From assembly GCF_040869045.1 (NCBI RefSeq), contig NC_090322.1, positions 186,433,477 through 186,497,476 of the forward strand: a stretch of 64,000 nt of DNA, written 5' to 3'. The first letter of the stretch is position 1. The number at the start of each line of letters is the position of its first letter. Shown piece by piece: positions 22,859 through 32,713 of this stretch. The stretch is from Eurosta solidaginis (lineage: Eukaryota > Arthropoda > Insecta > Diptera > Tephritidae). Below the pieces are notes generated by a model that was not told the origin of the DNA, searched no databases, and saw nothing but the letters and a program-made list of their open reading frames with translations. Made by a program: the position numbers and the translations under genes.

Positions 22859-24510
22859 TAACAAGTAATGATGGCTAAGTTCGGGTGTAACAGAACATTA
22901 CATACTCAGCTGAGAGCTTTGGAGACAAAATAAGGGAAAATCACCATATAGGAAAACAAACCTAGGGTAACCCTGGAATGTGTTTGTATGACATGGGTGT
23001 CAAATGAAAGGTATTAAACAGTGTTTTAAAAGGGTGGACGCCTTTTCGAGAAGGTGGACCAGGGGTGACTAGAAAGCGTTTGTACGATATGGGTATCAAA
23101 TTAAAGGTATTAATGGGGGTTTTAAAAGGGAGTGGCCCTTAGTGGTATATGTGAGGGCGTTTTCGAAATATCGACCAAAATTTGGACCAGGGTGACCCAG
23201 ATCGTCATCAGTCAGGTACCGCTAATTTATTTATATATTTAATACCACGAACAGTATTCCTGCCATGATTCCAAGGGCTTTTGATTTCGCCCTGCAGAAC
23301 TTTTTCATTTTCTTCTACTTAATTAGTAGGTGTCACACCCATTTTACAAAGTTTTTTCTAAAGTTATATTTTGAATCAAAGAACCAATCCAATCACCATG
23401 CTTCATCCCTTTTTTCATATTTGGTATAGAGTTATGGAATTTTTTTAAATTTTTCGAAAACTTCGATATTGAAAAAGTGGGCGTGGTCATAGTCGGATTT
23501 CGCCCATTTTCAATACCAAGATAAATCGAGTTGAGATAAGTACGCGAACAAAGTTTAGTAAAGATATATCGGTTTTTGCTTAAGTTATCGTTTTAACGGC
23601 TAAGCGGAAGGACAGAAGGTCGACTGTGTATAAAAAATGGGCGTGGCTTCAAACCGATTTCGCCCATTTTCACAGAAAACTGTTATCGTCATAGATGCTG
23701 TGCCCTTACCAAATTTCACAAGGATTGGTAAATGTTTGTTCGACTTAAGGCATTAAAAGTATTCTAGAAAAATTAAATGGAAAAGAGCGAAACCACGACC
23801 ATTTTGGAATTTTCTTTTATATTTGTATTTTGTTGCACCATATCATTACTGGAGTTGAATGTTGACATAATTTACTTATATACTGTAAAGATATTAAATT
23901 TTACCAAACAATTTTTTTTAAAGGTGGGCGTGTTTGTCATCCGAGTTTGCTAATTTTTATTTTGGACACATATAGTAATAGGTGTAACGTTCCTGCCAAA
24001 TTTCATTATGATATCTTCAACGACTGCCAAATTACAGCTTGCAAAAATTTTAAATTGCCTTCTTTTAAAAGTGGGCGGTGCCACGCCCATTGTCCAAAAT
24101 TATACTAATTTTCTATTCTGCGTCATAAGGTCAACCACCTACCTAGTTTGGTCGCTTTATCCGTCGTTGGTAATGAATTATCGAACTTTTTCGGTTTTTC
24201 GAAATTTTCGATATCGAAAAAGTGGGCGTGGTTATAGTCCGAATTCAATCATTTTAAATAGCGATCTGAGATGAGTGCCTAGGAACGTACATACCAATTT
24301 TCTTCAAGATACCTTAAAATTTACTCAAGTTAGCGTGTTTACGGACGGACGGCGGACGGGCGGACATGGCTAAGTGAATTTCTTTTTTCTCCCAGATCAT
24401 TTTGATATATAGAAGTCTATATCTATCTCGATTAGTTTATGCCGTTACAGGGTACTGTTATGCGAACAAAATTAGTATACTCTGTGTGCTCTGCTCAGCT
24501 GAGTATAAAA
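22859..24510 (-). mobile_element. Helentron-like element, copy B (short array)
   Basis: Same family as 1776-4620 in reverse. The left end reads ACAAGTAATGATGGC and GTTCGGGTGTAACAGAAC (stem-loop with one mismatch), then CATACTCAGCTGAG; the right end is CTCAGCTGAGTATAA. The array is reduced to about one and a half 130-bp units (22985-23170). The subterminal repeat carries GCTGA in place of GTTGA at both ends, a matched change shared with the copy at 63627, so these two may form a subfamily. Confidence 0.75.
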
Positions 24511-25789
24511 GAATTGCGGAGCCCTATACCGAACCTAAATTACAAGGACTTAACGACCACGTCGGAGTTAGGGTTAAATTTTCTAAGAATATTTTTTATC
24601 CCTTTTTGAAAAGCGGGCGAACAACTTACATAAAATAGATTTGGTGGTTTGGCAAACCCTTCAATTGTGCAAAATGCGACTGACCCTAGTTGAGTCCTTA
24701 TTGGATCGAAAAGGGACAAGTCTTCATATATTCCCATATGGGTACATAGGGGATTGATCCTATCGAACCCTATCGGGTATAAATGGGTACAGTTAGTCTC
24801 TTCATAGGACATGTTCAAACAAAAGAGAACAGTTCAACTCATGCAAGGAGATCAAAACTGGCATTGGTCACATACTCCTTTGCGACTAATCCCGGATTCA
24901 TTTTAGACTAGTCATATTTTTTGCAGGGCTTCTCATGAAATCCTTCAACTATGTGCATTCAAGTTGTTTTTGTAGTAGATGATGATTTTCTCTACAGTTT
25001 TGTTTTTGTTTCTTTATTTAAAAATTCTCAAATATTTGTCAAATTGCATTGCTCAAAATATGTTGTTGAGTGCACATGAGAAACTTTTTGAAAATAAATT
25101 TTGTGGTTAAATTTAGTCAAAGAAATTTAATGAGGGCTGGAAAGTGGCTAGATTGCTTAAAGAAACACATACTATTTTGCTTGATTGATAAAGAAGCTGT
25201 CGAAGATACATAAATTGGTGAGTTTCTTCTCTCAGTAAAAATGTATCGGTCTTTGAGATAGCCCTCTCCTTTCCCTTTCCTCCCCACCCATTGAAATAAG
25301 TTAAGAAACATTTGGGAGGTGCATTTCGATGCCATTTAATTTCGGTGATGACTGAGATCTGTTTTGAGAATTCTTTATTTTGCAATTTCAAAAGTAGTGA
25401 AGTTCTCAATCCCAGCATAGAGACACGTAGTTGCTCATCCAGCTAAAGCTCTGAAGTTAACGTTGGGGACAAACTATTCAAGATGTGCCAATGTCAAGAA
25501 TAAGTTATTCAGGGAATGTCCCAAGTCGATGTAAGCGAGGTAGATACACAACTTTGCACGACAGCTCTTGGAAAAATTTGCTCGAAATGATGAACCGAGA
25601 TGATAGTGAAGTTTAAAACTGCAGCAGGCATGTTTGAATAAAGATGAAAAGAGCATCCCTTACAGATTAAAGAAATCTATAGCAAGTCCACACAAGACAC
25701 TGGATAATCGTCGGCTTAAGAATTGTTCAGAATCAGGCGAAGCGAGAGCAAATTTATTACAAGCTTTGTCTGATATCTCGGCCTGCGGA
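24511..25789. other. No recognisable feature
   Basis: AT-rich. A 101-codon minus-strand frame (25113-25418) overlaps another in a second frame and shows no known motif. Confidence 0.45.
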
Positions 25790-26100
25790 CAGATAAGGTT
25801 AAACTGGCTGGTGAATAAAGACCTCACGTGGACTGAATGTGTTCGTAGTGCTACCAGAATTTGTTTTCTGACCAAACGGAAGAACACAAATCAGGTACCA
25901 TGAACACTGCATGTGCTCAACGGTTTCTTACCTCTTCAGATATATGAGCCACATTGTGAATCTATTATCGTAGATTTTGCACATGATCTTAGAAATTGTG
26001 CAGCCATGCGCTTCTGTCCATGGCTTACCTGCTTGATGGATCATATGCAGCTCCTGTCTTTCTTTAATTTCTCCCAAACGTATTGGAACGTGGCCTGAGG
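25790..26100 (-). pseudogene. LINE fragment, copy 3 of the RNase H family
   Basis: Two blocks match the copy at 19735-20700 in the same orientation. About 25795-25905 matches the 3' flank (shared GACTGAATGTGT and ACCAAACGGAAGAAC), and 25985-26095 matches the coding block (shared TGGATCATATGCAGCT). The intervening Cys-rich region is largely deleted or scrambled. Confidence 0.6.
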
Positions 26101-26180
26101 ACAAATCGATTCAGATTTTTTTGAAGAAATTCCTTCGATATTCTACCAGCAGTTAGGGAAATAAGTAGAAAGTATTAGTA

Positions 26181-26184
26181 GTAC
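26181..26184. repeat. Target site duplication GTAC (left)
   Basis: GTAC immediately precedes the LTR retrotransposon and recurs at 35409-35412 directly after it. A perfect 4-bp duplication is typical for Ty3/Gypsy integration. Confidence 0.85.
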
Positions 26185-26318
26185 TGTGACGGACTTTTCC
26201 TTGCGCCGGGGTATGCTCAGTCCGTCCAGGATCCCTGTGGAATTAGAGAAGAATCCCTATCGTCTCCTTTTAAAGAGAAAGATCCCGTTTTGTTGTTAAA
26301 AAGAAACGTTATAAACTC

Positions 26319-26324
26319 TTTATT
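26319..26324 (-). terminator. Candidate polyadenylation signal of the LTR
   Basis: AATAAA on the minus strand, about 420 bp downstream of the TATA box, within the 3' LTR. The same hexamer lies at 34143-34148 in the 5' LTR. Other AATAAA-like strings exist, so the assignment is tentative. Confidence 0.4.
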
Positions 26325-26354
26325 CCGAAATATTCAAACTACCCTTAAAACTAT

Positions 26355-26640
26355 GGCGACGGAGGTGGGAAACCACCGTCGGTTCTACGCCGATGGGGTT
26401 GGGAAAACCCCCACCGGGACTACGCTTAAACTAAAAATCTCAGACTACTTCGTAAAGAAAGTGGAGGTGGAGAACCACCACTTCCTCCCAGTCGGTGGAG
26501 TTGGTAAAACCCCCACCGAGTATATAGCTTAAGAATACCCTGCTCTTTCTGAAGGTTGCGGAGGTGGAAAAACCACCACAATCCCTCTAACGATGGGGTT
26601 GGAAAAACCCCCAAAGTCGCTAAAATAAAGAACTCGTGAG
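26355..26640 (-). repeat. Three hairpin-forming tandem units in the LTR
   Basis: Units at about 26355-26456, 26457-26553 and 26554-26640 each contain a GGAGGTGG...CCACC inverted pair and a GGGGTTGG...AACCCCC-type inverted pair (GGAGTTGG in the second). The unit length is about 90-100 bp, with high divergence outside the paired strings. The same set occurs at 34179-34464 in the other LTR. By position, the units would be transcribed in R/U5. Confidence 0.7.
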
Positions 26641-26736
26641 ATGGAAAAATCCCAGGAGTCCCATTCACCGCTAAACAAGGCGTTAGCAGGCTACTATACC
26701 TAGCTGGCTACTGTCTCAATTCGCGAAATTTGTCGC

Positions 26737-26745
26737 CCTTTTATA
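26737..26745 (-). promoter_or_regulatory. TATA box of the 3' LTR
   Basis: TATAAAAGG on the minus strand. Transcription would start about 25-30 bases downstream, near 26710. Confidence 0.6.
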
Positions 26746-27579
26746 CTTATCCACGCGCAGGTGGACAGTTATCCTACAATAAATTTTACTTATTATACAT
26801 ATGTATTTACTTAAGGTATCTTACATTTAACTGTCTTATTCTACCCATATATCGCATTATAAGTATTTATCTCCAAATTGCGTATGTAAAAATGCCTCTT
26901 GTACTGCCCCCCCTAACATGTGAGTTCGTTGGTACGCATCTCCAGTTAGCTAGCATAGTTATTTTTGTTTTCCCTCTGCTGCTTGCTTATTGGGTCTTGT
27001 TGTTGTCGACGAGTTGGTTGCCCTTCGTAGGTAACTTGTGTCTAGTACCCACGCTGTGTTGTTGGTATGCTAACGTGACCGTTCCTAGTACATTGCATTT
27101 TTTCGTTTCTCTTTGTGCGATGTCCGCCCCGACGGTTCGCTTTAATGCCTGTTGTGCTTGGTCGCAATAGCTTGGTATACGTATGTTTGTATGTTTTTGG
27201 TGTTCTTGCAATGGGAGCTTATGTGCGTTGCTTATTGCATTGCTGTAATCCCAGCATTATTTGAAATTCCAGCCGGTTATGGGTTATCTGTGGAAATTAT
27301 AATGTTCAACCAAAATATTTACCGTATGCGGGCAGAGACAATTATTTAAACGAAGAAATTAGATGTTGTCATGAATGTTTACATGTATATTAGGGTAATT
27401 CAAAAATGATTATTTTTTTATGTGTAAATTTAGTTCATATAATTCAGTTTTTGTACATTTTACATGCTATATGTATAAATTCATTGTAATTCAAGTAGGA
27501 TTTATACACGTTTTAATGAGTTTTGATAAATATTTGTAGGTTCGAATGTGTGGGCTCCAAAGCCGGTGGATTTGGGTCC

Positions 27580-28581
27580 TCACACTCTCCCCTCACCTGC
27601 CGTAAGCAGGGTTACCGTTACCAGGCCGGTCCTAGTGATTCTCACTCGATACGTGTGGCCGTCTATGTTCCGATGGAACGTTCTCTTCCGCCGCTTCGTC
27701 CGTACTACATGTACGTGCTCCCTGATGTCTCTCGCTAATTCCTCGGGGAGGGGTTCGATTCCGGTTCGGTTGGCCCATGTCTCGGTCGCCTCCGCTGTTG
27801 TCTTTTCGAGCCACCTCTCGATTTCTGTGAGCACATCCTCACCTTCGCCTATGTTGTCATCACTCGCGTTGAGACTTAGTACGTCGCTGTCGTTGAGGCT
27901 GCCGTTGACCTCGTTGGTCAAACGGCTAAATATTTCGTTGTCGTCGTTGAGGCTGCCGTTGACCTCGTTGGTCAAACGGCTAAATATTTCGTCGTCGTCG
28001 TTGGCGTTCGTTGGTGGTCCCATTACCGCCTCCAAGATCCTCCACTTGGTCGGGGGTTCCGTGCTTGCGTTGGCGTCGTATATCCGCATGCGGAGGGTGA
28101 TGTGCCGCTGGTATTCGACAAACCCCCGGCCTTGTACCTCTTCGTCGGTTTGGCGTATGGAAAGCTCGCCCTGTTGCTTCGGTGGTGGTTCGTCGCCTTC
28201 TTCCTCGCTGTCTGAGGAAATGGGAATTGGGGTAGAGTCCCGGACCACGGCACGCTCCTCGGGTTCATATCCGTACTCAGTACTGTACGTCGGGCTCTGG
28301 ATCTCGTTACCCATGCCGACGAGTGACCCTGCCGACTCGCACTCCGACACCGTCTCGTACCTCGGGCTAAGTATCGGGCCGCCCTCGTCGCCCCTGAGAT
28401 ACCCGAACGTTTCCGTGCCCTGACTGTCGGTCTCGCCGTCGTAGGCAACTTCCTCCTCTTCTAGTGGCACTGGGCCCGTCGTATGGTGGTTTTGCTGGCT
28501 TAGGTCCCGCCGGATTTTGATACGGAGTGAACCGTCCTTAGCACTCTCGGTGGTATAACTCGCGTTGTCGCTTTTGTCCAT
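27580..28581 (-). CDS. ORF3 of the LTR retrotransposon, acidic protein of unknown function
   Basis: A 333-codon frame starting MDKSDNASYTTESAK. It lies downstream of pol in the position where env sits in retrovirus-like elements. It has no signal peptide, no transmembrane segment and no furin-type site, so it is not a normal env. The first two thirds are rich in Glu, Asp, Ser and Pro (for example SSDSEEEGDEPPP). An 18-residue block around EIFSRLTNEVNG is directly repeated. The C-terminal 90 residues are more structured and basic, with VRTKRRKRTFHR followed by a Val/Thr-rich end. Its last codons are the polypurine tract itself (GGT GAG GGG AGA), and the stop lies inside the LTR. A relic PPT/U3 segment upstream separates it from pol. 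Expression could need splicing or an internal promoter. Intactness beside intact gag and pol argues for function; the function is unknown. Confidence 0.8.
   Translation of the reverse strand: MDKSDNASYTTESAKDGSLRIKIRRDLSQQNHHTTGPVPLEEEEVAYDGETDSQGTETFGYLRGDEGGPILSPRYETVSECESAGSLVGMGNEIQSPTYSTEYGYEPEERAVVRDSTPIPISSDSEEEGDEPPPKQQGELSIRQTDEEVQGRGFVEYQRHITLRMRIYDANASTEPPTKWRILEAVMGPPTNANDDDEIFSRLTNEVNGSLNDDNEIFSRLTNEVNGSLNDSDVLSLNASDDNIGEGEDVLTEIERWLEKTTAEATETWANRTGIEPLPEELARDIREHVHVVRTKRRKRTFHRNIDGHTYRVRITRTGLVTVTLLTAGEGRV
27585..27597 (-). other. Polypurine tract
   Basis: GGTGAGGGGAGAG on the minus strand directly abuts the TGTGAGG start of the 3' LTR, the expected place for the plus-strand DNA primer. 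Confidence 0.8.
27891..27998 (-). repeat. 54-bp in-frame duplication in ORF3
   Basis: Two tandem 54-bp units with the start string CGTTGAGGCTGCCGTTGACC at 27891 and 27945 encode a doubled 18-residue block. Near identity suggests a recent slip or template-switch event that kept the frame. Confidence 0.85.
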
Positions 28582-28799
28582 GTTTAGAAACTTTTGATTT
28601 ATTTTCGGTGTTGTGCTCCCTTTTTATAGGAGTCCTCGCGGATCGTCTAACGGTATTATTCCCGGCAGCGCTCATCATGATTTCCTGGGTACGTTGTCTT
28701 GTTGTTGCAGGATATTTGGATCTCTTTATGTGCTTTGGCTTTCGCTGTATATGTGGTCCTACTGCTGCGGAATGATGATGTACCAATATACGAATGTAA

Positions 28800-28950
28800 A
28801 TTCAAAGTTATACGTATATGTACATTAGGGTATTTCAAAAAAATTATGTCGGTAAATTTGAATATTGTAAAATTTGAAAAATGTGGTTTTGCGTGTGTGG
28901 CCCCAAGGCCGATGGATTTGGGTCCTCACGCTCTCTCCTCACCTGCCGTA
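28800..28950 (-). repeat. Relic PPT/U3 junction between pol and ORF3
   Basis: The plus strand GATTTGGGTCCTCACGCTCT, then CTCCTCACCTGCCGTAA, matches the true LTR/PPT border at 27570-27606 (GATTTGGGTCCTCACACTCT, then CCCCTCACCTGCCGTAA). Similarity continues into U3 (GTGTGGCCCCAAGGCCGATG against GTGTGGGCTCCAAAGCCGGTG, and TACATTAGGGTA against TATATTAGGGTA), with about 90 bp missing. So a diverged copy of PPT plus the start of U3 lies about 60 bp after the pol stop. Confidence 0.8.
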
Positions 28951-29011
28951 ATGTGACTTACTGTCACCGTTGTAAAATTCAATTTCTCGTAGCGGTCAAT
29001 ACTTGCGTTAT

Positions 29012-32000
29012 TTATAGGGTAATCTCTCGCGATCTGGGTCTTGTTCTAAAATGAAATGTTATGCAGAATTCCGTCACCAGGTTATAGCATTGGCTGGCTA
29101 TGTGGTTGACGTAGTTCATCGTCGTCAGGATCCCGTTGTCTAGGGTTGGGGCTTGCGCTCGTGCTGTGTGCCACCCACTCCGGTCTTCATCTACCACCTG
29201 TTGGTTGTTGATTATGTCTGCGCGTTCGATTCCGAAACCATTTGCACCTGAATTGGTGAGTGCTAGTGAACCACACGTCGCTACCGTGCTGTAATCCGTC
29301 TGATCTTCTTCCGTGACCTGGACTGTTTGCGATGTTGACGCGCGTGGCGTTGCTCTTACTACGGCCAGTTGCTCTGTGTGTTCCTCGATGGATATCTCGG
29401 TGGAACGTTGGTTCGGGGTTCTACTACACGTTGCTGATGATGGTGCGCGTTGTGTTGTTGCTGTCGTCGTCGGTCGTCCCGTTTGTTCCCCGATGGGAAC
29501 TTCGGTGAAGCCCCCATTCGGGGCTTGGCGGGGCGCTTTTGACTTACCACGTTCGCGGGGTGAACGTATTCTTCTTTCTGTTTCTGGACTTGCTTCTTCT
29601 TCGACTGTCGCTTGATGGTATGCTTTTAGCTCGCTTATGTGTGCCGTTCTCCTTTTACCGTTATGCACCTTGTCTAGCTCGACGATTACGGGCGATACGA
29701 AGTTCGTTACACGATGAGGCCCACTGTATCTTGGTGCTAACTTTGCTGCGAAATTGTCCACTGCTTTGGACAGCTGATGCTCTTTTACTAGTATCAAGTC
29801 GCCCACCGCCGGTTGCCATTGCCTCCTACGTAAATTATAATGCCTTGCCTGCTCCGCTGACGCTTGCTGTTGTCTACGACGTGCCATCTGATATACCTCT
29901 CGCATTTTCGCCATCTTTTCACTGAGAGCCACCTTCTCCTCGCCTGTGCCAAGTGTTTGCTCATCGTAGAGGGCGTTGGGGATCCTCGGTTCCCTACCCT
30001 GTACCACGAATGCTGGACTGTAGCCTGTTGACTCGCATACGCTCGTATTCAGTGCTAGTGTCATCTCTGGCAACAACTCATCCCATGTCTTATGCTCCTT
30101 CCCAGTGAATTGTGCTATCATCCTCTTGATGTTACGATTCGCTCTCTCCGTCGGGTTCTCTTGCGGTGTGTACGGTGCCGTTAGCTGGTGCTTTATGCCA
30201 GCTTCTTGTAAAAACTTCTTGAAATTCCTGCTTGTGAACTGTGCTCCATTGTCTGTGATTAGAATTTTTGGCGCGCCAAATCGGGCCAAAATCCTCTCCC
30301 TCATACCTCTGATCACATTCTCCGTCGTCGCCTTCCGTATTGCTATGATCTCTACCCATTTCGAGAATTTATCCACGAAAACTAATGCCATCGTATTACC
30401 ATGCTTCGAACGAGGGAGTGGTCCAACGAAATCTGCACAAACGGTAGCAAAAGGTTCATCTGAAATCTGCGTTAGCATCTTACCTGCAGCTTGTTGCTGG
30501 CTGGGTTTGTAGATTTGGCATGCGTGGCATTGTTGCGCGTACTTCCGTACGTCCCTGAACATCCCAGGCCAGTAATACCGCATCATTGCACGCGCGATGG
30601 ATTTCCGTATCCCCATGTGCCCCGCACTTGGTGTGTCGTGAATCTCGTTAAGCACTCTTCGCCTCTCCGATTTCGGTACGCATAACTTCCACGGTACCGC
30701 ATCCTCACCATCCATTTGACTTCCAATTCGTCTGTATAGTCTTCCTTCCTCTATGACGTATTCGGGAAACTTCTCTGGTGTTCTCGTTACTTCAGCCATC
30801 TTTGACGTGTACCACTTGCAACTCAAACTTTCTTCATGTGTCGTAAGGCTACCCAGCTGTTCCTCCAGTGGCTGCCTCGACAGTGCATCTGCGACCACGT
30901 TCATCTTGCCCTTCCTATACTGCACGTCGAACGAATACTGCTGTAACTCGAGCGCCCATCTAGCGATCCGGCCTGACGGACTTTCGATCGCGTTCAACCA
31001 TTTCAAAGCCAGGTGATCGGTGATAACCGTGAAATTGTACCCTTCTAAATACGGTCTCATTTTCCTTATTGCCCACACGATTGCTAAACATTCCTTCTCA
31101 GTTGGTGAGTAGTTCGTCTCGGCTTTATTCAGCCGGCGGCTAGCATACGCTATTACTCGCTCTTCGTCATCCAACCCCTGTGTGAGAACTGCTCCGAGAC
31201 CATAATCGCTCGCGTCTGTCTGTAATCGAAATCTTTTCGTAAAATCTGGGCAAGCTAGTGCTGGTGCTTGTATTAGTGCATTCTTCAACGCTTCGAATGC
31301 CACCTGTTGTTCTGCGGACCATTTCCACCTACTTCCCTTCTTCAACATTGACGTCAGTGTGTGCGCAACTTGTGAAAAGTCGGGTACGAACCTCCGGTAC
31401 CAAGAAACTATCCCCAGAAATCGCCTTAACTCTCGTATGTTGTGTGGTGGCGTCAGCTCCTTGATAGCCGCAACTTTGTCGGGATCCGTGTGTATTCCTT
31501 CCTCGCTGACGACGTGGCCTAGATATTTCAAACTTTTCTTAAAAAACTCACATTTCTCTGGGTTGATCTTCAGATTCGCCCTCCGTAGCCGCCGAAATAC
31601 TTCCCCTAGGTGCTTTATATGCTCTTCCAAAGTTGTGCTGGTGATGATGATGTCATCCAGGTAGGCAAACGCATTTGGTTCCAACTCTGGGCCAATAACA
31701 CGGTCGAGTGCTCGCTGAAACGTAGCCGGGGCGGAATGTAGACCGAACGGCATCACTTTCCATTGATACAACCCTCGGCCGGGTACGGTAAATGCTGTAT
31801 ACTTCTTGCTATCTTCTTCCATCGGGATTTGCCAATAACCATTTTTGAGGTCCAGACTGCTGATAAAACGCGCGCTACGTAGCCTATCTAAGATATGCTG
31901 TATTCTTGGGAGTGGGTACGCATCTGGTACTGAGCGAGCGTTGAGCTGCCGATAGTCAACGCAGAGTCTCCATTTGCCGTTCTTCTTCCGGGCTAGAACT

Positions 32001-32713
32001 ATTGGTGCACTGTGTGGGCTGTGGGATGGTTCGATGCAACCCTTCTCTATTAGCTCGTCTACCTCCTTGTTTATGATCTCCTGCATCTTTGGGTTCTTAG
32101 GGAAATACCGCTGTTTGATTGGACGGTCATCTCGCATCACTATCTTATGCGTGGCAATGTTGGATACTCCTGTCATCTCTTCGAAAATCTGTAATTCGCG
32201 CTTTAGAAACGTACTCACCGCAACGTCACTCCTCACGTCTTTCTCGATACTTGCGCTACCTTCGTCCTCCATCATGGTTGTACACGTCACCATCTCCTGC
32301 GCTCTCTCTTCTGCTCGTAACGTCATTGTTTCGTTGCCACACCTCAGCTCAAATTTAGCCTTTGCCAGATAATCTGTCCCGATCACCACGCTGTCGACTA
32401 ACCCAGGCAGAACTAACAACTCACTCTGATGCACTTGATCCCCCAGTTTTACCTCTGCGTCCACTGCCTCCGCTATCCATGCTACGCTACCATCGCCCAT
32501 CACCACTCGTGTCTGTATCTTCTTGAGCTTCCGTGCGTCTATTTTCGCCGCTGTCTTCTCGCTGATGAAACTTCGTGTCGCCCCCGTATCTACTGACGCC
32601 ATGACTTCCTCTCCATCCAGGGTTACTGCAGCCAAGATTCGCCCTTGGGTCTGCCTAAATGTACTTAATGAGTACGAGGTTGGGTTTGTTGAGACGCCAC
32701 CCCTCGATACCAA
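29012..32713 (-). CDS. pol: Pol polyprotein: protease, reverse transcriptase, RNase H, integrase
   Basis: An open frame of 1233 codons. Order by residue: aspartic protease with DTGA near 42-45; RT with LDLKNGYWQIP near 287-297, MPFGLHSAP near 321-329 and the catalytic YLDD at 351-354; RNase H with QTDAS near 498, TEKE near 538 and ITDH near 564; integrase with a His-His-Cys-Cys zinc site (H692, H699, C729, C732) and the D,D(35)E triad near D761, D821 and E856 (TPQENPTERANR). All key residues are present. The C-terminal 250 residues are a low-complexity, Thr/Glu-rich tail. There is no ATG at the start (the first listed codon is TTG). The frame is -1 relative to gag and stays open back to the slippery site at 32728-32734, so Pol is most likely made as a Gag-Pol fusion. 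Confidence 0.95.
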   Translation of the reverse strand: MVSRGGVSTNPTSYSLSTFRQTQGRILAAVTLDGEEVMASVDTGATRSFISEKTAAKIDARKLKKIQTRVVMGDGSVAWIAEAVDAEVKLGDQVHQSELLVLPGLVDSVVIGTDYLAKAKFELRCGNETMTLRAEERAQEMVTCTTMMEDEGSASIEKDVRSDVAVSTFLKRELQIFEEMTGVSNIATHKIVMRDDRPIKQRYFPKNPKMQEIINKEVDELIEKGCIEPSHSPHSAPIVLARKKNGKWRLCVDYRQLNARSVPDAYPLPRIQHILDRLRSARFISSLDLKNGYWQIPMEEDSKKYTAFTVPGRGLYQWKVMPFGLHSAPATFQRALDRVIGPELEPNAFAYLDDIIITSTTLEEHIKHLGEVFRRLRRANLKINPEKCEFFKKSLKYLGHVVSEEGIHTDPDKVAAIKELTPPHNIRELRRFLGIVSWYRRFVPDFSQVAHTLTSMLKKGSRWKWSAEQQVAFEALKNALIQAPALACPDFTKRFRLQTDASDYGLGAVLTQGLDDEERVIAYASRRLNKAETNYSPTEKECLAIVWAIRKMRPYLEGYNFTVITDHLALKWLNAIESPSGRIARWALELQQYSFDVQYRKGKMNVVADALSRQPLEEQLGSLTTHEESLSCKWYTSKMAEVTRTPEKFPEYVIEEGRLYRRIGSQMDGEDAVPWKLCVPKSERRRVLNEIHDTPSAGHMGIRKSIARAMMRYYWPGMFRDVRKYAQQCHACQIYKPSQQQAAGKMLTQISDEPFATVCADFVGPLPRSKHGNTMALVFVDKFSKWVEIIAIRKATTENVIRGMRERILARFGAPKILITDNGAQFTSRNFKKFLQEAGIKHQLTAPYTPQENPTERANRNIKRMIAQFTGKEHKTWDELLPEMTLALNTSVCESTGYSPAFVVQGREPRIPNALYDEQTLGTGEEKVALSEKMAKMREVYQMARRRQQQASAEQARHYNLRRRQWQPAVGDLILVKEHQLSKAVDNFAAKLAPRYSGPHRVTNFVSPVIVELDKVHNGKRRTAHISELKAYHQATVEEEASPETERRIRSPRERGKSKAPRQAPNGGFTEVPIGEQTGRPTTTATTQRAPSSATCSRTPNQRSTEISIEEHTEQLAVVRATPRASTSQTVQVTEEDQTDYSTVATCGSLALTNSGANGFGIERADIINNQQVVDEDRSGWHTARAQAPTLDNGILTTMNYVNHIASQCYNLVTEFCITFHFRTRPRSREITL

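Larger units (their letters stand above)
26185..27584 (-). repeat. 3' LTR (1400 bp)
   Basis: In element orientation it starts TGTGAGGACCC and ends AAGTCCGTCACA. It contains a TATAAAAGG box at 26737-26745, an AATAAA at 26319-26324, and three hairpin-rich units in the R/U5 part. U3 is then about 870 bp. It corresponds base for base, at an offset of 7824, to the 5' LTR. Confidence 0.92.

Noticed and set aside
26290..27349. Open frames of 65-146 codons inside the LTR, repeated at 34114-35173
   Set aside because: They are identical in both LTRs, run antisense to the element's genes, and include low-complexity hairpin units. They are by-products of the LTR sequence.
27548..28423. 291-codon plus-strand frame opposite ORF3
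   Set aside because: Ser/Leu-rich mirror of the Glu/Asp-rich ORF3, which is typical of an antisense shadow; ORF3 has the better start, stop and position.
27580..28581. ORF3 as an envelope protein
   Set aside because: It has no signal peptide, no transmembrane helix, no cleavage site and few Cys residues.
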